This document shows positions 12,219 to 23,484 of a stretch of DNA of 64,000 nt, piece after piece; position 1 is the first letter of the stretch, and every line of letters starts with the position of its first letter. A program made the position numbers and the translations under genes. The stretch is taken from the NCBI GenBank assembly GCA_028281925.1, contig JANQIX010000031.1, positions 1 to 64,000 on the forward strand, given 5' to 3'. Below the pieces are notes generated by a model. That model saw nothing but the letters and a program-made list of their open reading frames with translations, did not search any database and had not been told where the DNA came from. Source of the stretch: Alphaproteobacteria bacterium. Its GTDB lineage: Bacteria; Pseudomonadota; Alphaproteobacteria; DSM-16000; Inquilinaceae.

Positions 12219-12692
12219 CTACTGGAAGTGAACCTGGACGATCTCGTACGACTTGGCGCCGTTAGGCGTGGTCACTTCGACCACCTCGCCCACACCTTTG
12301 CCGATCAGGCCCCGCGCCAATGGCGCCGTGATCGACAGGCGGCCGCGGCTGATGTCGCTCTCGTTGGCACCGACGATCTGATAGGTAGCCTCTTCGTCCG
12401 TCTCTTCATCGGCCAGGGTAACCGTGGCGCCGAACTTGACGGTATCCCCGGACAGCTTCGACGTATCGATCACTTGGGCCCGCGAGATCATGTCTTCGAT
12501 CTCAAGCACACGGCCTTCTATGAAGCTCTGACGTTCCCGAGCGGCGTGATATTCGGCATTCTCCGACAGATCGCCATGCTCGCGCGCCTCGGCGATCGCC
12601 TTGATCACCGACGGACGCTCGACCGTTTTCAGATGCTTCAGCTCCTGCAGCAGGCGGTCATAGCCCTCAGCCGTCATCGGCGCCTTATCCAT
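12219..12692 (-). CDS. greA: transcription elongation factor GreA
   Basis: 157 residues. Binds the RNA polymerase secondary channel and stimulates cleavage of backtracked transcripts. The N-terminal coiled-coil tip carries [13 protein letters not shown] with the catalytic acidic pair; the C-terminal FKBP-like domain ends in [11 protein letters not shown] chose the ATG at 12692 ([14 protein letters not shown]), with GAGGTAGGG just upstream; the open frame continues 15 codons upstream but runs into a terminator structure. Order carB-greA-hpnD on the minus strand; four bases separate greA and hpnD. Confidence 0.96.
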   Translation of the reverse strand: MDKAPMTAEGYDRLLQELKHLKTVERPSVIKAIAEAREHGDLSENAEYHAARERQSFIEGRVLEIEDMISRAQVIDTSKLSGDTVKFGATVTLADEETDEEATYQIVGANESDISRGRLSITAPLARGLIGKGVGEVVEVTTPNGAKSYEIVQVHFQ

Positions 12693-12710
12693 CGTCACCC
12701 TACCTCTCTC

Positions 12711-12752
12711 AACAAAAACAGCCCGTAGCGACGGCAACGGTCGCTACCGGCT
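12711..12752 (-). terminator. intrinsic terminator between carB and greA
   Basis: Minus-strand stem of 13 pairs with one mismatch (12740-12752 pairing with 12720-12732; GTAGCGAC / GTCGCTAC core), 7-base loop, then TGTTTTTGTT. It lies nine bases past the carB stop and 20 bases before the greA ATG, so greA needs read-through or anti-termination. Confidence 0.85.
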
Positions 12753-12761
12753 CTCTCCAGC

Positions 12762-16034
<3,273 letters not shown>

Positions 16035-16146
16035 GTCTCGGCGTTCGGGTCGCGGGCTCCGCGCCGCGGCGGACGGTTCGCGCGGGTGGCGCTGCTATAT
16101 ACGGGCTGTACGCACGCGGGGAAAGCCGCAGCCGGCGATAGATCGA

Positions 16147-16806
16147 TTACCGGCGCGAAGGGGCGAGGCGCCGACCCGCCCCCCGGACCGCGGAATAGGA
16201 CGCGGCACCGGCCGGCCGCGCCGTGCTGGACGGCAGGGGAACCGGTGCAGACGGGTTGGTCAGCGCCGTCAGCACATGGTCGCGCCAGGCACCGTCGATG
16301 AACAGATAGTCGCGGGCATAGCCTTCCTGCTCAAACCCCAGCCTGTCCAGCAGCCGGGCCGAGCGCTCGTTGTTGGGAATGTAGTTCGCCATGATGCGAT
16401 GCAGGCCCATTTCGTCGAACACGAACCGGATCGCCAGCGACAGGGCTTCGCGCATGAGGCCCTGTCCCTCGGCACCGCCGTCGATGTGATATCCGAGCAG
16501 ACAGGCCTGAAACGGCCCCTTGACGATGTTTGAGAAGTTGGCCTGGGCGATCAGCGGCGACACCTCGCGCCGACCATTGCGCACCACCATCCGGATCGCT
16601 TGTTCCTTGTCGTACAGCAGCCGCGCTGCCGCCACCCACCGGATCCAATAGTCTTCAGTCAGGAACGTATCCGGAACGGGCGGCATCCACCGTTTCAACC
16701 GGCCGAAGTTGCGGCGGTGGAACGCCGCCAGATCGCCCGCATCGACCTCACTGGCCAGGCTGACGCGCACGCGGTCACCGACGAGGACTGGGGGCGCGGG
16801 CGGCAT
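16147..16806 (-). CDS. GNAT family N-acetyltransferase (RimJ/RimL-like)
   Basis: 219 residues from the ATG at 16806; the longer frame begins only at TTG codons. The segments LGYHIDGGAEGQGLMREALSL and FDEMGLHRIMANYIPNNERS, then RLLDRLGFEQEG, are the acetyl-CoA-binding and C-terminal signatures of RimJ-type ribosomal-protein or small-molecule acetyltransferases. The C-terminal ~35 residues are Pro/Ala/Arg-rich and look disordered. It lies between carA and carB, with gaps of 126 and 112 bases, on the same strand, so it is probably co-transcribed. Substrate unknown. Confidence 0.88.
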   Translation of the reverse strand: MPPAPPVLVGDRVRVSLASEVDAGDLAAFHRRNFGRLKRWMPPVPDTFLTEDYWIRWVAAARLLYDKEQAIRMVVRNGRREVSPLIAQANFSNIVKGPFQACLLGYHIDGGAEGQGLMREALSLAIRFVFDEMGLHRIMANYIPNNERSARLLDRLGFEQEGYARDYLFIDGAWRDHVLTALTNPSAPVPLPSSTARPAGAASYSAVRGAGRRLAPSRR

Positions 16807-16932
16807 CGGCAAGGGCTGCTCACAGTTGCGCAGCGCCTCTGGGCGCGGCAGACGTCCCGCGTTTATAGGCCGCTGTCGCCATTTGCGCAAAGACAGCACA
16901 GACAAACCTGCCCGGGTGCCGTCGCTTTCAGC

Positions 16933-18111
16933 CTAACCCTGCCCGGCGGCTTCCATAAGCGCGATGAAGCGGCTGAACAGATAGTGGCTGTCCATCGGGC
17001 CCGGTGACGCTTCGGGATGGTACTGGACCGAGAACACCGGGCGATCCTTCATCCGAATGCCCTCATTCGTGCCGTCGAAAAGGCTGACATGGGTCGGCTC
17101 GACCATCGGCGGCAGGCTCTCCGGCACCACGACGAAACCGTGGTTCTGGCTGGTGATCTCGACCCTGCCCGTCGCCAGGTCCTTCACCGGATGGTTCGCC
17201 CCGCGATGCCCCTGATGCATCTTCTCCGTCCGCGCGCCCAGCGCGAGCGACAATATCTGGTGGCCCAGGCAGATGCCGAACACCGGTATGCCCGTTGCCA
17301 CAAGGTCCCGCACGACCGGCACGGCGTAGCGGCCGGTGGCCGCCGGGTCGCCCGGGCCGTTGGACAGAAAGACGCCGTGGGGGTCGTGGCGCATCACGTC
17401 CTCCACCGTGGCCGTGGCCGGCACCACCGTGACGGTACACCCCGCCGATGCCAGGCAGCGCAGGATGTTGCGCTTGGCGCCGTAGTCGATGGCGACGACT
17501 CGGAACTTCGGTGCCTCGAGCCGTCCATAACCGTCGCTGGGCATCCAGCGCGTCTGGTCCCAGGTTTCCGTCTGCCGGCGTGTCACTTCGATGGCCAGAT
17601 CCATGCCCGCCAGACCGGGCCAGTCCTGAGCTTGGCGCTGCAGCGCTGCGAGGTCGAAGCGGCCGCCCGGATCATGCGCGACGACGCCGCTTGGCGCGCC
17701 GCCGTCGCGGATGCGGCGGGTCAGGCGTCTTGTGTCGATGCCGGCAATGCCGACCAGATCATTGGCCTTCAGCCAATCGTCCAGATGCCGGGTGGCGCGC
17801 CAGTTGGCCGGCTGGGTGATGTCCGCCCGGAGCACCAGTCCGCGGGCTGCCGGCGTAGTGGTCTCAACGTCTTCAGGATTGGCCCCGACATTGCCGATAT
17901 GGGGAAAGGTGAAGCTGATGATCTGTCCGGCGTAAGACGGATCGGTCAGGATCTCCTGATAGCCGGTCATGGACGTGTTGAAGCACACTTCGCCGACAGC
18001 ACTGCCGGAGGCCCCCAGCCCCCGGCCCCATATCACCGTGCCGTCGGCCAGCACGAGAACTGCCGTGGTGCCGGGCGGCGGGGCGGCGGCGTGATCGTTC
18101 GCAGTCGGCAT
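16933..18111 (-). CDS. carA: carbamoyl-phosphate synthase small (glutaminase) subunit
   Basis: 392 residues. Hydrolyses glutamine and passes ammonia to CarB. The N-terminal CarA domain (AVLVLADGTVIWG, EVCFNTSMTGYQEILTDPSY) precedes a class I glutamine amidotransferase with the triad C281 (FGICLGHQ), H365 and E367 (QYHPEASPGP). ATG at 18111 is preceded by GGGGGAAG. The 194-base divergent region to yqeY should carry both promoters. The frame is open far upstream of 18111, but that part is not family-like. Confidence 0.97.
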   Translation of the reverse strand: MPTANDHAAAPPPGTTAVLVLADGTVIWGRGLGASGSAVGEVCFNTSMTGYQEILTDPSYAGQIISFTFPHIGNVGANPEDVETTTPAARGLVLRADITQPANWRATRHLDDWLKANDLVGIAGIDTRRLTRRIRDGGAPSGVVAHDPGGRFDLAALQRQAQDWPGLAGMDLAIEVTRRQTETWDQTRWMPSDGYGRLEAPKFRVVAIDYGAKRNILRCLASAGCTVTVVPATATVEDVMRHDPHGVFLSNGPGDPAATGRYAVPVVRDLVATGIPVFGICLGHQILSLALGARTEKMHQGHRGANHPVKDLATGRVEITSQNHGFVVVPESLPPMVEPTHVSLFDGTNEGIRMKDRPVFSVQYHPEASPGPMDSHYLFSRFIALMEAAGQG

Positions 18112-18305
18112 GCTGGACTTCCCCCTATGGGGCTGCTTTCTATGGACCGGGCGGGTGGACGCTACTGATAGCGCGACCGTCCCCAAGGCGTCGACCCCAT
18201 GGCGAGGGCGATCGCGGAAATCGGACCAGTGCAGGGGGCAACGCGCAGCGACCGAGACCGGGAGTGGGTCAGGGGCTTGGCGTTGCCATAGGAGGATGTC
18301 CCAGC

Positions 18306-18761
18306 ATGTTACGCCAACAGCTGAACGAGGCGCTGAAAGAGGCGATGCGCGCGAAGCGGCAACGTGCCGTCTCCACGCTGCGGCTGATCCTTGCGGCCCT
18401 GAAGGACCGGGACATCGCCGCACGCGCCAAGGGCAACACCGAAGGTCTCGACGATGACGAGATCATGTCCATGCTGCAGACCATGATCCGCCAGCGGCGC
18501 GAGAGCATCACGCTCTACGAACAGGGCGGCCGGCTGGAGCTGGCCGAGGCGGAGGCCGAAGAGATCACGGTGATCCAGAGCTTCCTGCCCAAGCAGATGG
18601 ACGAAACCGAGACCCGCCAGGCCGTGGCCGACCTGATCAAGGAGATCGGCGCCGGCGGCCTGAAGGACATGGGACGCACCATGGCCGAGCTCAGAACCCG
18701 CTATGCCGGCCGCATGGATTTCGCCAAGGCCAGCGCCTTCGTCAAGACCTCGCTCGGCTGA
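18306..18761 (+). CDS. yqeY: GatB/YqeY domain protein
   Basis: 151 residues from the ATG at 18306, with AGGAGG upstream. Helical protein homologous to the C-terminal tail domain of GatB: MLRQQLNEALKEAMRAKRQ and ESITLYEQGGR, then IQSFLPKQMDETE and GGLKDMGRTMAELRTRYAGR are family landmarks. In many alphaproteobacteria it lies between carA and dnaG; here carA is divergent, as usual, but no dnaG follows. Precise role unknown; a link to tRNA amidation is only inferred from homology. Confidence 0.93.
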   Translation: MLRQQLNEALKEAMRAKRQRAVSTLRLILAALKDRDIAARAKGNTEGLDDDEIMSMLQTMIRQRRESITLYEQGGRLELAEAEAEEITVIQSFLPKQMDETETRQAVADLIKEIGAGGLKDMGRTMAELRTRYAGRMDFAKASAFVKTSLG

Positions 18762-18975
18762 CGCCTTTCTTGGGTGTACGCGTGGCAGACGCCATGCGTA
18801 CGCCGTGCTGTCGCCACATTGGATGCGCAAGAGAACAGCGGCTGGCAAGCTCGCGATGCGGCCGCGCATCGGCGTTTCACGGGCGGCGATCCGAACAACG
18901 ACCACGGGGGAGGCACGCCAAGGCCGGTTCCGGCCGACGGCGACGCTCCCGCCATTCTTGGGGGAAAGCGAACCG

Positions 18976-21030
18976 ATGGCGAAACTCCACCATGCCCTTC
19001 TCGGCGCGACGGCACTGGGATTGGTGCTGTCCAGCGGCGCCCTGGCGGATGATCTGGAACTGCAGCGCGTGATGCTGTCGACCGGCGGCGTCGGCTATTT
19101 CGAATACGAGGCGACCGTTGGCGGCGACGCCGATCTGAACCTGAGTGTGCGGCTGGACCAGGTGAACGACGTGCTGAAGAGCATCGTCGTCTATGACGAC
19201 CAGGGCGGCATCGGCGAGATCAGCCTGCCCGGACGCGAACCGCTGTCGGACGTCTTCCGCGAACTGCCCTTCGACCAGTCGGCGCTGTCGTCGCCGGTTG
19301 CGCTGTTGAACGCGCTGCGGGGCGCTGAGGTGGAGAGCTTCGGCTCGCGCGCGATTTCCGGCCGCATCATTGCGGTCGAGCAGGAAACCCAAGAGACGCC
19401 CGACGGCGGCATCGTCTACCGCCACCGTCTGAGCCTGTTGACCGAGCTTGGCCTGCAGCAGCTGGTGCTGGAGGAGTCGGACGCCGTCCGCTTCGTCGAT
19501 CCCGACCTGCAAGAGGCGGTGGACGAGGCCCTGGCTGCCCTGGCGGAGCACAATGCGCAGGAGCGGCGCGAGATCGCGATCGCGACTACCGGCGATGCGG
19601 AGCGTACGGTGCGTGTGGCCTATGTGGTCGAAGCACCCCTGTGGAAGAGCAGCTATCGCCTGACCCTGTCGGACGATGCCGATGCGACCACGGCCTCGAT
19701 CCAGGGCTGGGCGGTCCTGGAGAATCTGAGCGGGGAAGACTGGGAGGGCGTTGACCTGACCGTCGTCTCCGGCAATCCGGTGACCTTCCGCCAGGCACTC
19801 TACACCGCCTACTACGTCGCCCGGCCCGAGGTGCCCGTGGAGGTGCTGGGCCGCGTCATGCCACCGATGGATGAAGGCGGCGTGGGAATGCCGGAGGACC
19901 GGCGGAGGCTTGAGGAAGAGGCGGCCACGGGCGGCTTAGTAGGCGTGATGTCCATGGAGCCAGCGCCGGCACCGGCAGCGCGAATTGCGGATACGGAAGC
20001 CGACGATGGCTATCAGCCTCCGGGCCAGATGGCGCCCGTGACCGCGGCGGAAAGCAGCGACGCGACCACCCAGGTGGTCTTCCGCGTGCCGCACCCGATA
20101 GACGTGACCAGCGGGCATTCGCTGCTGGTGCCCATCGTGGCCCGCGACGTGCCGGCGGAGCGGCTGTCGCTCTATCAGCCGTCGACCCATCCGCGCCACC
20201 CGCTCGCCTCCGTCCGGCTGGCGAACGACGGCGAATCGGGGCTGCCGCCGGGCGTGCTGACGCTTTATGAGCGCGCGTCGACGAGCGGCCTCGTCGCCTT
20301 CGTCGGCGATGCCCGCCTGGACGCCCTGCCGGTCGGCGATGACCGCATGCTGAGCTTCGCCGTCGACCAGCGGGTCACGATCGACCGCGAAATCCGCGAC
20401 ACCCGCAGCACAACCGAGGCCAGCATCGTCGACGGCGTTCTGATGCAGACCATCACCGAAGAGCAGACGACGACCTACGTGATCGAGGGTGCCGCGCAGG
20501 ACGACCGCCTGATCCTGATCGAGCACCCGCGCCGCAGTGGGTGGGAGCTGATGACGCCAGGCGAGGACGCCGTGGACGAGATGACCGACGGCCACTATCG
20601 CCTGCCGGTGGAGGTCGCGGCCGGAGAAAACGTGCGGTACGAGGTGGTGCTGCAGCGCCCGAGGCTGGACCGCGTGGTGCTTTCGGACCTGAACCTGGCC
20701 CAGGTGCTGTTCTACGCCGAAGACAGCGACCTGCCTGAAGAGATCCGCGAGACCATCGCGACCTTGGCCGAGTTCCAGGCCGCCATCGCAGACACCGAAC
20801 GCGAGCTGCGCGAGCTGGAGCAGTCGCGCGACGACATCACCCGCGAACAGGGCCGGATCCGCGACAACCTGCGCGCCGTGCCGCAGGACAGCGATCTGCA
20901 CCGCCGCTATCTGGCCACCCTGGATGCTCAGGAGACGGAACTGGAAACGCTGGCCGAACAGATCGCCACGGCCCGCGAAGAGCTAGGCGAAGCCCGCGAG
21001 GCACTGGTTAGCCACGCCCGTACTTTGTGA
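18976..21030 (+). CDS. secreted DUF4139 domain protein
   Basis: 684 residues from the ATG at 18976 (GGGGAAAG upstream). A signal peptide (residues ~1-21, ending SGALA) precedes an N-terminal beta-rich part. The DUF4139 signature follows (VVEAPLWKSSYRLTL, then GWAVLENLSGEDWEGVDLTV and SGNPVTFRQAL). A low-complexity Ala/Pro/Met linker spans roughly residues 310-360, and a coiled coil fills the last ~90 residues (EREL-RELEQSRDDITREQ, LETLAEQIATAREEL). Function of the family is unknown; an envelope or periplasmic role is inferred from the signal peptide. Single gene with a strong hairpin directly after the stop. Confidence 0.85.
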   Translation: MAKLHHALLGATALGLVLSSGALADDLELQRVMLSTGGVGYFEYEATVGGDADLNLSVRLDQVNDVLKSIVVYDDQGGIGEISLPGREPLSDVFRELPFDQSALSSPVALLNALRGAEVESFGSRAISGRIIAVEQETQETPDGGIVYRHRLSLLTELGLQQLVLEESDAVRFVDPDLQEAVDEALAALAEHNAQERREIAIATTGDAERTVRVAYVVEAPLWKSSYRLTLSDDADATTASIQGWAVLENLSGEDWEGVDLTVVSGNPVTFRQALYTAYYVARPEVPVEVLGRVMPPMDEGGVGMPEDRRRLEEEAATGGLVGVMSMEPAPAPAARIADTEADDGYQPPGQMAPVTAAESSDATTQVVFRVPHPIDVTSGHSLLVPIVARDVPAERLSLYQPSTHPRHPLASVRLANDGESGLPPGVLTLYERASTSGLVAFVGDARLDALPVGDDRMLSFAVDQRVTIDREIRDTRSTTEASIVDGVLMQTITEEQTTTYVIEGAAQDDRLILIEHPRRSGWELMTPGEDAVDEMTDGHYRLPVEVAAGENVRYEVVLQRPRLDRVVLSDLNLAQVLFYAEDSDLPEEIRETIATLAEFQAAIADTERELRELEQSRDDITREQGRIRDNLRAVPQDSDLHRRYLATLDAQETELETLAEQIATAREELGEAREALVSHARTL

Positions 21031-21037
21031 CCAGCAA

Positions 21038-21065
21038 GGGGCGCCCCGATCGCCCGGGGCGCCCC
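21038..21065 (+). terminator. GC-rich perfect hairpin after the DUF4139 gene
   Basis: Two copies of the palindrome GGGGCGCCCC (21038-21047, 21056-21065) separated by eight bases can form a 10-bp stem starting seven bases after the stop. No T-tract follows, so it is a likely 3' end or mRNA-stabilising structure rather than a textbook terminator. Confidence 0.6.
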
Positions 21066-21095
21066 AGGCCCGACCGCCCTAGCCCGCATTTCCCG

Positions 21096-21185
21096 TCACA
21101 GCCATTTCCGGCCGTAGGGCCTGCGGTACTCGCTTGGCGTCGTGCCGACCATCCGGGTGAACAGTCGCCGGAGCGGCCTTATCAT
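21096..21185 (-). pseudogene. remnant of an AraC-family regulator (C-terminal end only)
   Basis: The minus-strand frame ends RRLFTRMVGTTPSEYRR plus a short basic tail and a stop, which is the second helix-turn-helix and C-terminus of AraC-type activators. Upstream, the same frame gives only unrelated sequence, so the rest of the gene is missing. Identification rests on about 20 residues. It abuts another decayed gene on the other strand. Confidence 0.45.
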
Positions 21186-21285
21186 GACGGCGGCGCCTCT
21201 GACGCTGTTTCCCGCGGCCGCATAGTCCCCCCGGCGGTTCCACACGCCACGGGGGAGCACATCGTGGTGATCCGAGCCGGCACAG

Positions 21286-21533
21286 ATGCCGGCGTTCAGC
21301 GAAATCACCCCAATGCTGCAGGGGGCGCTGCAAGTCGAAACGGAAGATGGGTTGCCGTGATCCGCACCGGTGAGGCCGTGATGCTGGAGGCGGAGCAGCG
21401 GGTGCGCTATGCAGCGCCGAGGGGACCAGCCGAGTATATCGCGATCTGCCTGCCGGCCTTCAGTCCCGAAACGGTAAACCGGGCCGCAGTCGGCATCGGC
21501 CCCGGTCCGGAGCGTGAGGACACTGCGAGATGA
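21286..21533 (+). pseudogene. frameshifted cupin-domain protein
   Basis: In one frame 21286-21351 reads MPAFSEITPMLQGALQVETEDG; in the next frame, from about 21352, it reads VIRTGEAVMLEAEQRVRYAAP and continues EYIAICLPAFSPETVNR. Adding one G to the GGG at 21349-21351 joins them into a continuous small cupin (ETEDGVAVIRTGEAV). The upstream part of the first frame has a stop at 21268-21270, so the N-terminus is lost or displaced too. The 3' end overlaps the next gene's ATG (ATGA), which suggests it was once translated with that gene. A sequencing error in the G run is possible. Confidence 0.55.
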
Positions 21534-21955
21534 CCGAGACCCTGGACAGGCTCAAGGCGCGCTATCCGGGGGCGCAGACCTTTACCTTCGGCGACAGCAG
21601 GGCGCTTTGCGGCGAATTGCTGGCACTTGTGCGCTCCGGTCGCAAGGCGGCGACCTGTGGCGCCTTGCGGGAGTTCGAAGCGGCAGGCGAAGCCCTTCCC
21701 GTCATCGGCCGACGCGACATCGCTCTGGACTGGGACGGAACGCCTGCCCTGGTGATCGAAACGACCGAAGTGACGCTTCGCCGGTTTTCCGATGTCGATG
21801 AGGCCTTCGCTTTGGCGGAGGGCGAAGACGACAGTCTTGAGGGCTGGCGCGCCGGCCATACCGCCTATTTCGAGCGGAACGGCGGGTTTTCGCCGGACAT
21901 GATGCTGGTCTGCGAGCGGTTCGTGCTGGTGGAGGACCTGCGCGGGAACGAATGA
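21530..21955 (+). CDS. ASCH-domain protein
   Basis: 141 residues. ASCH domains are PUA-like beta-barrel folds thought to bind RNA or modified nucleosides. Family features: TFTFGDSRALCGELLALVRSGRK, then ATCGALREFEAAGEALPVIGRRDIALDWDG and a C-terminal FSPDMMLVCERFVLVEDL. The ATG overlaps the stop of the broken cupin (ATGA). Convergent with the DMSP-lyase-like gene 70 bases downstream. Substrate not known. Confidence 0.85.
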   Translation: MTETLDRLKARYPGAQTFTFGDSRALCGELLALVRSGRKAATCGALREFEAAGEALPVIGRRDIALDWDGTPALVIETTEVTLRRFSDVDEAFALAEGEDDSLEGWRAGHTAYFERNGGFSPDMMLVCERFVLVEDLRGNE

Positions 21956-22025
21956 AATCCGGGTTCTCCATTGTAAGGCGGATTCCGGCGCGCCCGATCT
22001 ACGCCAGACCGGACGGGTGCCCGCC

Positions 22026-22625
22026 TCAAGCGACACTGAAGCTTGAGAGGTCGAGGTCGCCGCTCCAGCGCCAGGCGCCCAGGAACGGTTCGCTTCCGGT
22101 CCGACGGCCATGGAGAACCCAGGCCGGATGATGGATAAGCGCGCCGGGAGCCTGCGGCGCATAGGGCATATCTCCAACGGTCCATTCGGCCACGCCGGCG
22201 ATGACATAGTGCGTTTCCTCGCCCGAATGGCTCGAAACCGGATAGTCCGTCCCGGCATCCGAAACCAGCAGGCCGCCCCTCACACCTTCCGCGGCGACGT
22301 GGCCATCCGGGCCGATCAGCTCGGCCGTGTACAGCCGCGACGATACGTCGGCGGCCAGACCCTCGCCCTCCCAATGCGTCCAGTCGATGTACGGGCGACA
22401 GGCGAGAACCAGAGATGCGACAGGAAGGGCCCCGGGAAGAGCGCAGGCGGACTCCAGCAGTGCCCCCGGATCGGACGTAGCGTGGGCGCGCCGATAGGGC
22501 TGTCCCATTGCCGCCCGAAGCGCAGCGGCTGCCAGGTTTCCGCCCTCACGGCCCTCTAGGGCAAAGGCCTCAGCCAACGCCGCAAGCAGTGTGTTGAAGG
22601 TCGTCCGTTCATTCGGCTGCAGCAT
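22026..22625 (-). CDS. DMSP-lyase-like (DddL-type) cupin protein
   Basis: 199 residues from the ATG at 22625; a GTG at 22652 would add nine. The second half matches the dimethylsulfoniopropionate lyase family of cupins: AELIGPDGHVAAEGVRGGLL, then DYPVSSHSGEETHYVIAGVAEW and PGALIHHPAWVLHGRRTG, GAWRWSGDL. The HSGEE and HHPAWVLH segments supply candidate metal ligands, but the first His of the usual H-x-H pair appears replaced by Ser (VSSH). Actual DMSP cleavage is therefore uncertain; many family members have other or unknown substrates. Single gene. Confidence 0.6.
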   Translation of the reverse strand: MLQPNERTTFNTLLAALAEAFALEGREGGNLAAAALRAAMGQPYRRAHATSDPGALLESACALPGALPVASLVLACRPYIDWTHWEGEGLAADVSSRLYTAELIGPDGHVAAEGVRGGLLVSDAGTDYPVSSHSGEETHYVIAGVAEWTVGDMPYAPQAPGALIHHPAWVLHGRRTGSEPFLGAWRWSGDLDLSSFSVA

Positions 22626-22699
22626 TACGCCAGCCGGCCGCCCTCGTCTCACAGAGCCGGAATACGCAGGCGGTTCGTCATGGGGAGAATCACGCCTGC

Positions 22700-23227
22700 C
22701 TACACGCCGCTGGCCGCGATGTGCTGGCGGAAGGCGCTTTCGAGGTAAGCCGCCGAGTTCGGGCCGGCCAGCACGTCGCGCCTCTCGCCGTCGCCGTCCA
22801 GTAGCAGCAGGGTCACATGGCCGACGCCGTGCGCATTCGCCAGCCGGCGCCCCTCATCCGTGCGGATGTTGGCGACCAGGTATTGCAGCTCGCCGCTGTC
22901 GAACGCCTCCAGCGCATCCCGCACCTCGCGTTGCAGCGCTCTGCAGGTCGGGCATTGCGGGTCGTGGATCTGGACAACCGTGGGAATGCCGTTGCCGATC
23001 CGGGACAGATCTTCTTCCCGGATGGTCGCCCTCACCTCGCCGACGAAGTACCAGCCGACACCACCGACGGCCGCCAGCACCAGCCCGCCGCTGGCCACCT
23101 TTCTGAACAGGTCGCGCCGGCCGGACGGACTCTTGGGGCCTTCAGCACTCGGCTGCGTCTCGGCGCCAGACTGGCGATTGGCCCTCTGGCCGGAGTTGTG
23201 TTTGGGCTTGTGCTTCTGTCGTTTCAT
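22700..23227 (-). CDS. membrane-anchored thioredoxin-fold protein
   Basis: 175 residues. A basic, low-complexity cytoplasmic N-terminus (~1-43) precedes one transmembrane helix (45-62) and a thioredoxin-like domain with C92-P-T-C95 in IHDPQCPTCRALQREV. RTDEGRRLANAHGVGHVTLLLL provides the strand before the active-site loop, although the usual cis-Pro is not obvious there. Likely periplasmic disulfide or redox function; exact partner unknown. ATG at 23227. Its neighbours give no functional hint. Confidence 0.75.
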   Translation of the reverse strand: MKRQKHKPKHNSGQRANRQSGAETQPSAEGPKSPSGRRDLFRKVASGGLVLAAVGGVGWYFVGEVRATIREEDLSRIGNGIPTVVQIHDPQCPTCRALQREVRDALEAFDSGELQYLVANIRTDEGRRLANAHGVGHVTLLLLDGDGERRDVLAGPNSAAYLESAFRQHIAASGV

Positions 23228-23484
23228 CGCGCTTGTCAGCCTCCAGTCGGGTCCCTCTTGCGGCGCTGCTCAGCTGTGCCTGGACATGCTGGCGTCGGTT
23301 CAGCCGACCTCCGTCTTTCTCTGACATTCCGATATGCACGGGCTAATCGGCTTGTTCCATTCAAGAAACCGTGTGCACCGCGTCTTGAGAGCGCCGAACC
23401 GGGGCGGCACACCGTCATTGTTCTCGTTAGACATTACGCAGAGGGATCGATCGGCTCGATCCCGACCCATGGCTCGGCCCGTTT

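Noticed and set aside
18703..18975. Upstream extension of the DUF4139 frame by 91 codons
   Set aside because: It would overlap the yqeY 3' end and remove the signal peptide from the N-terminus; the ATG at 18976 has a good ribosome binding site.
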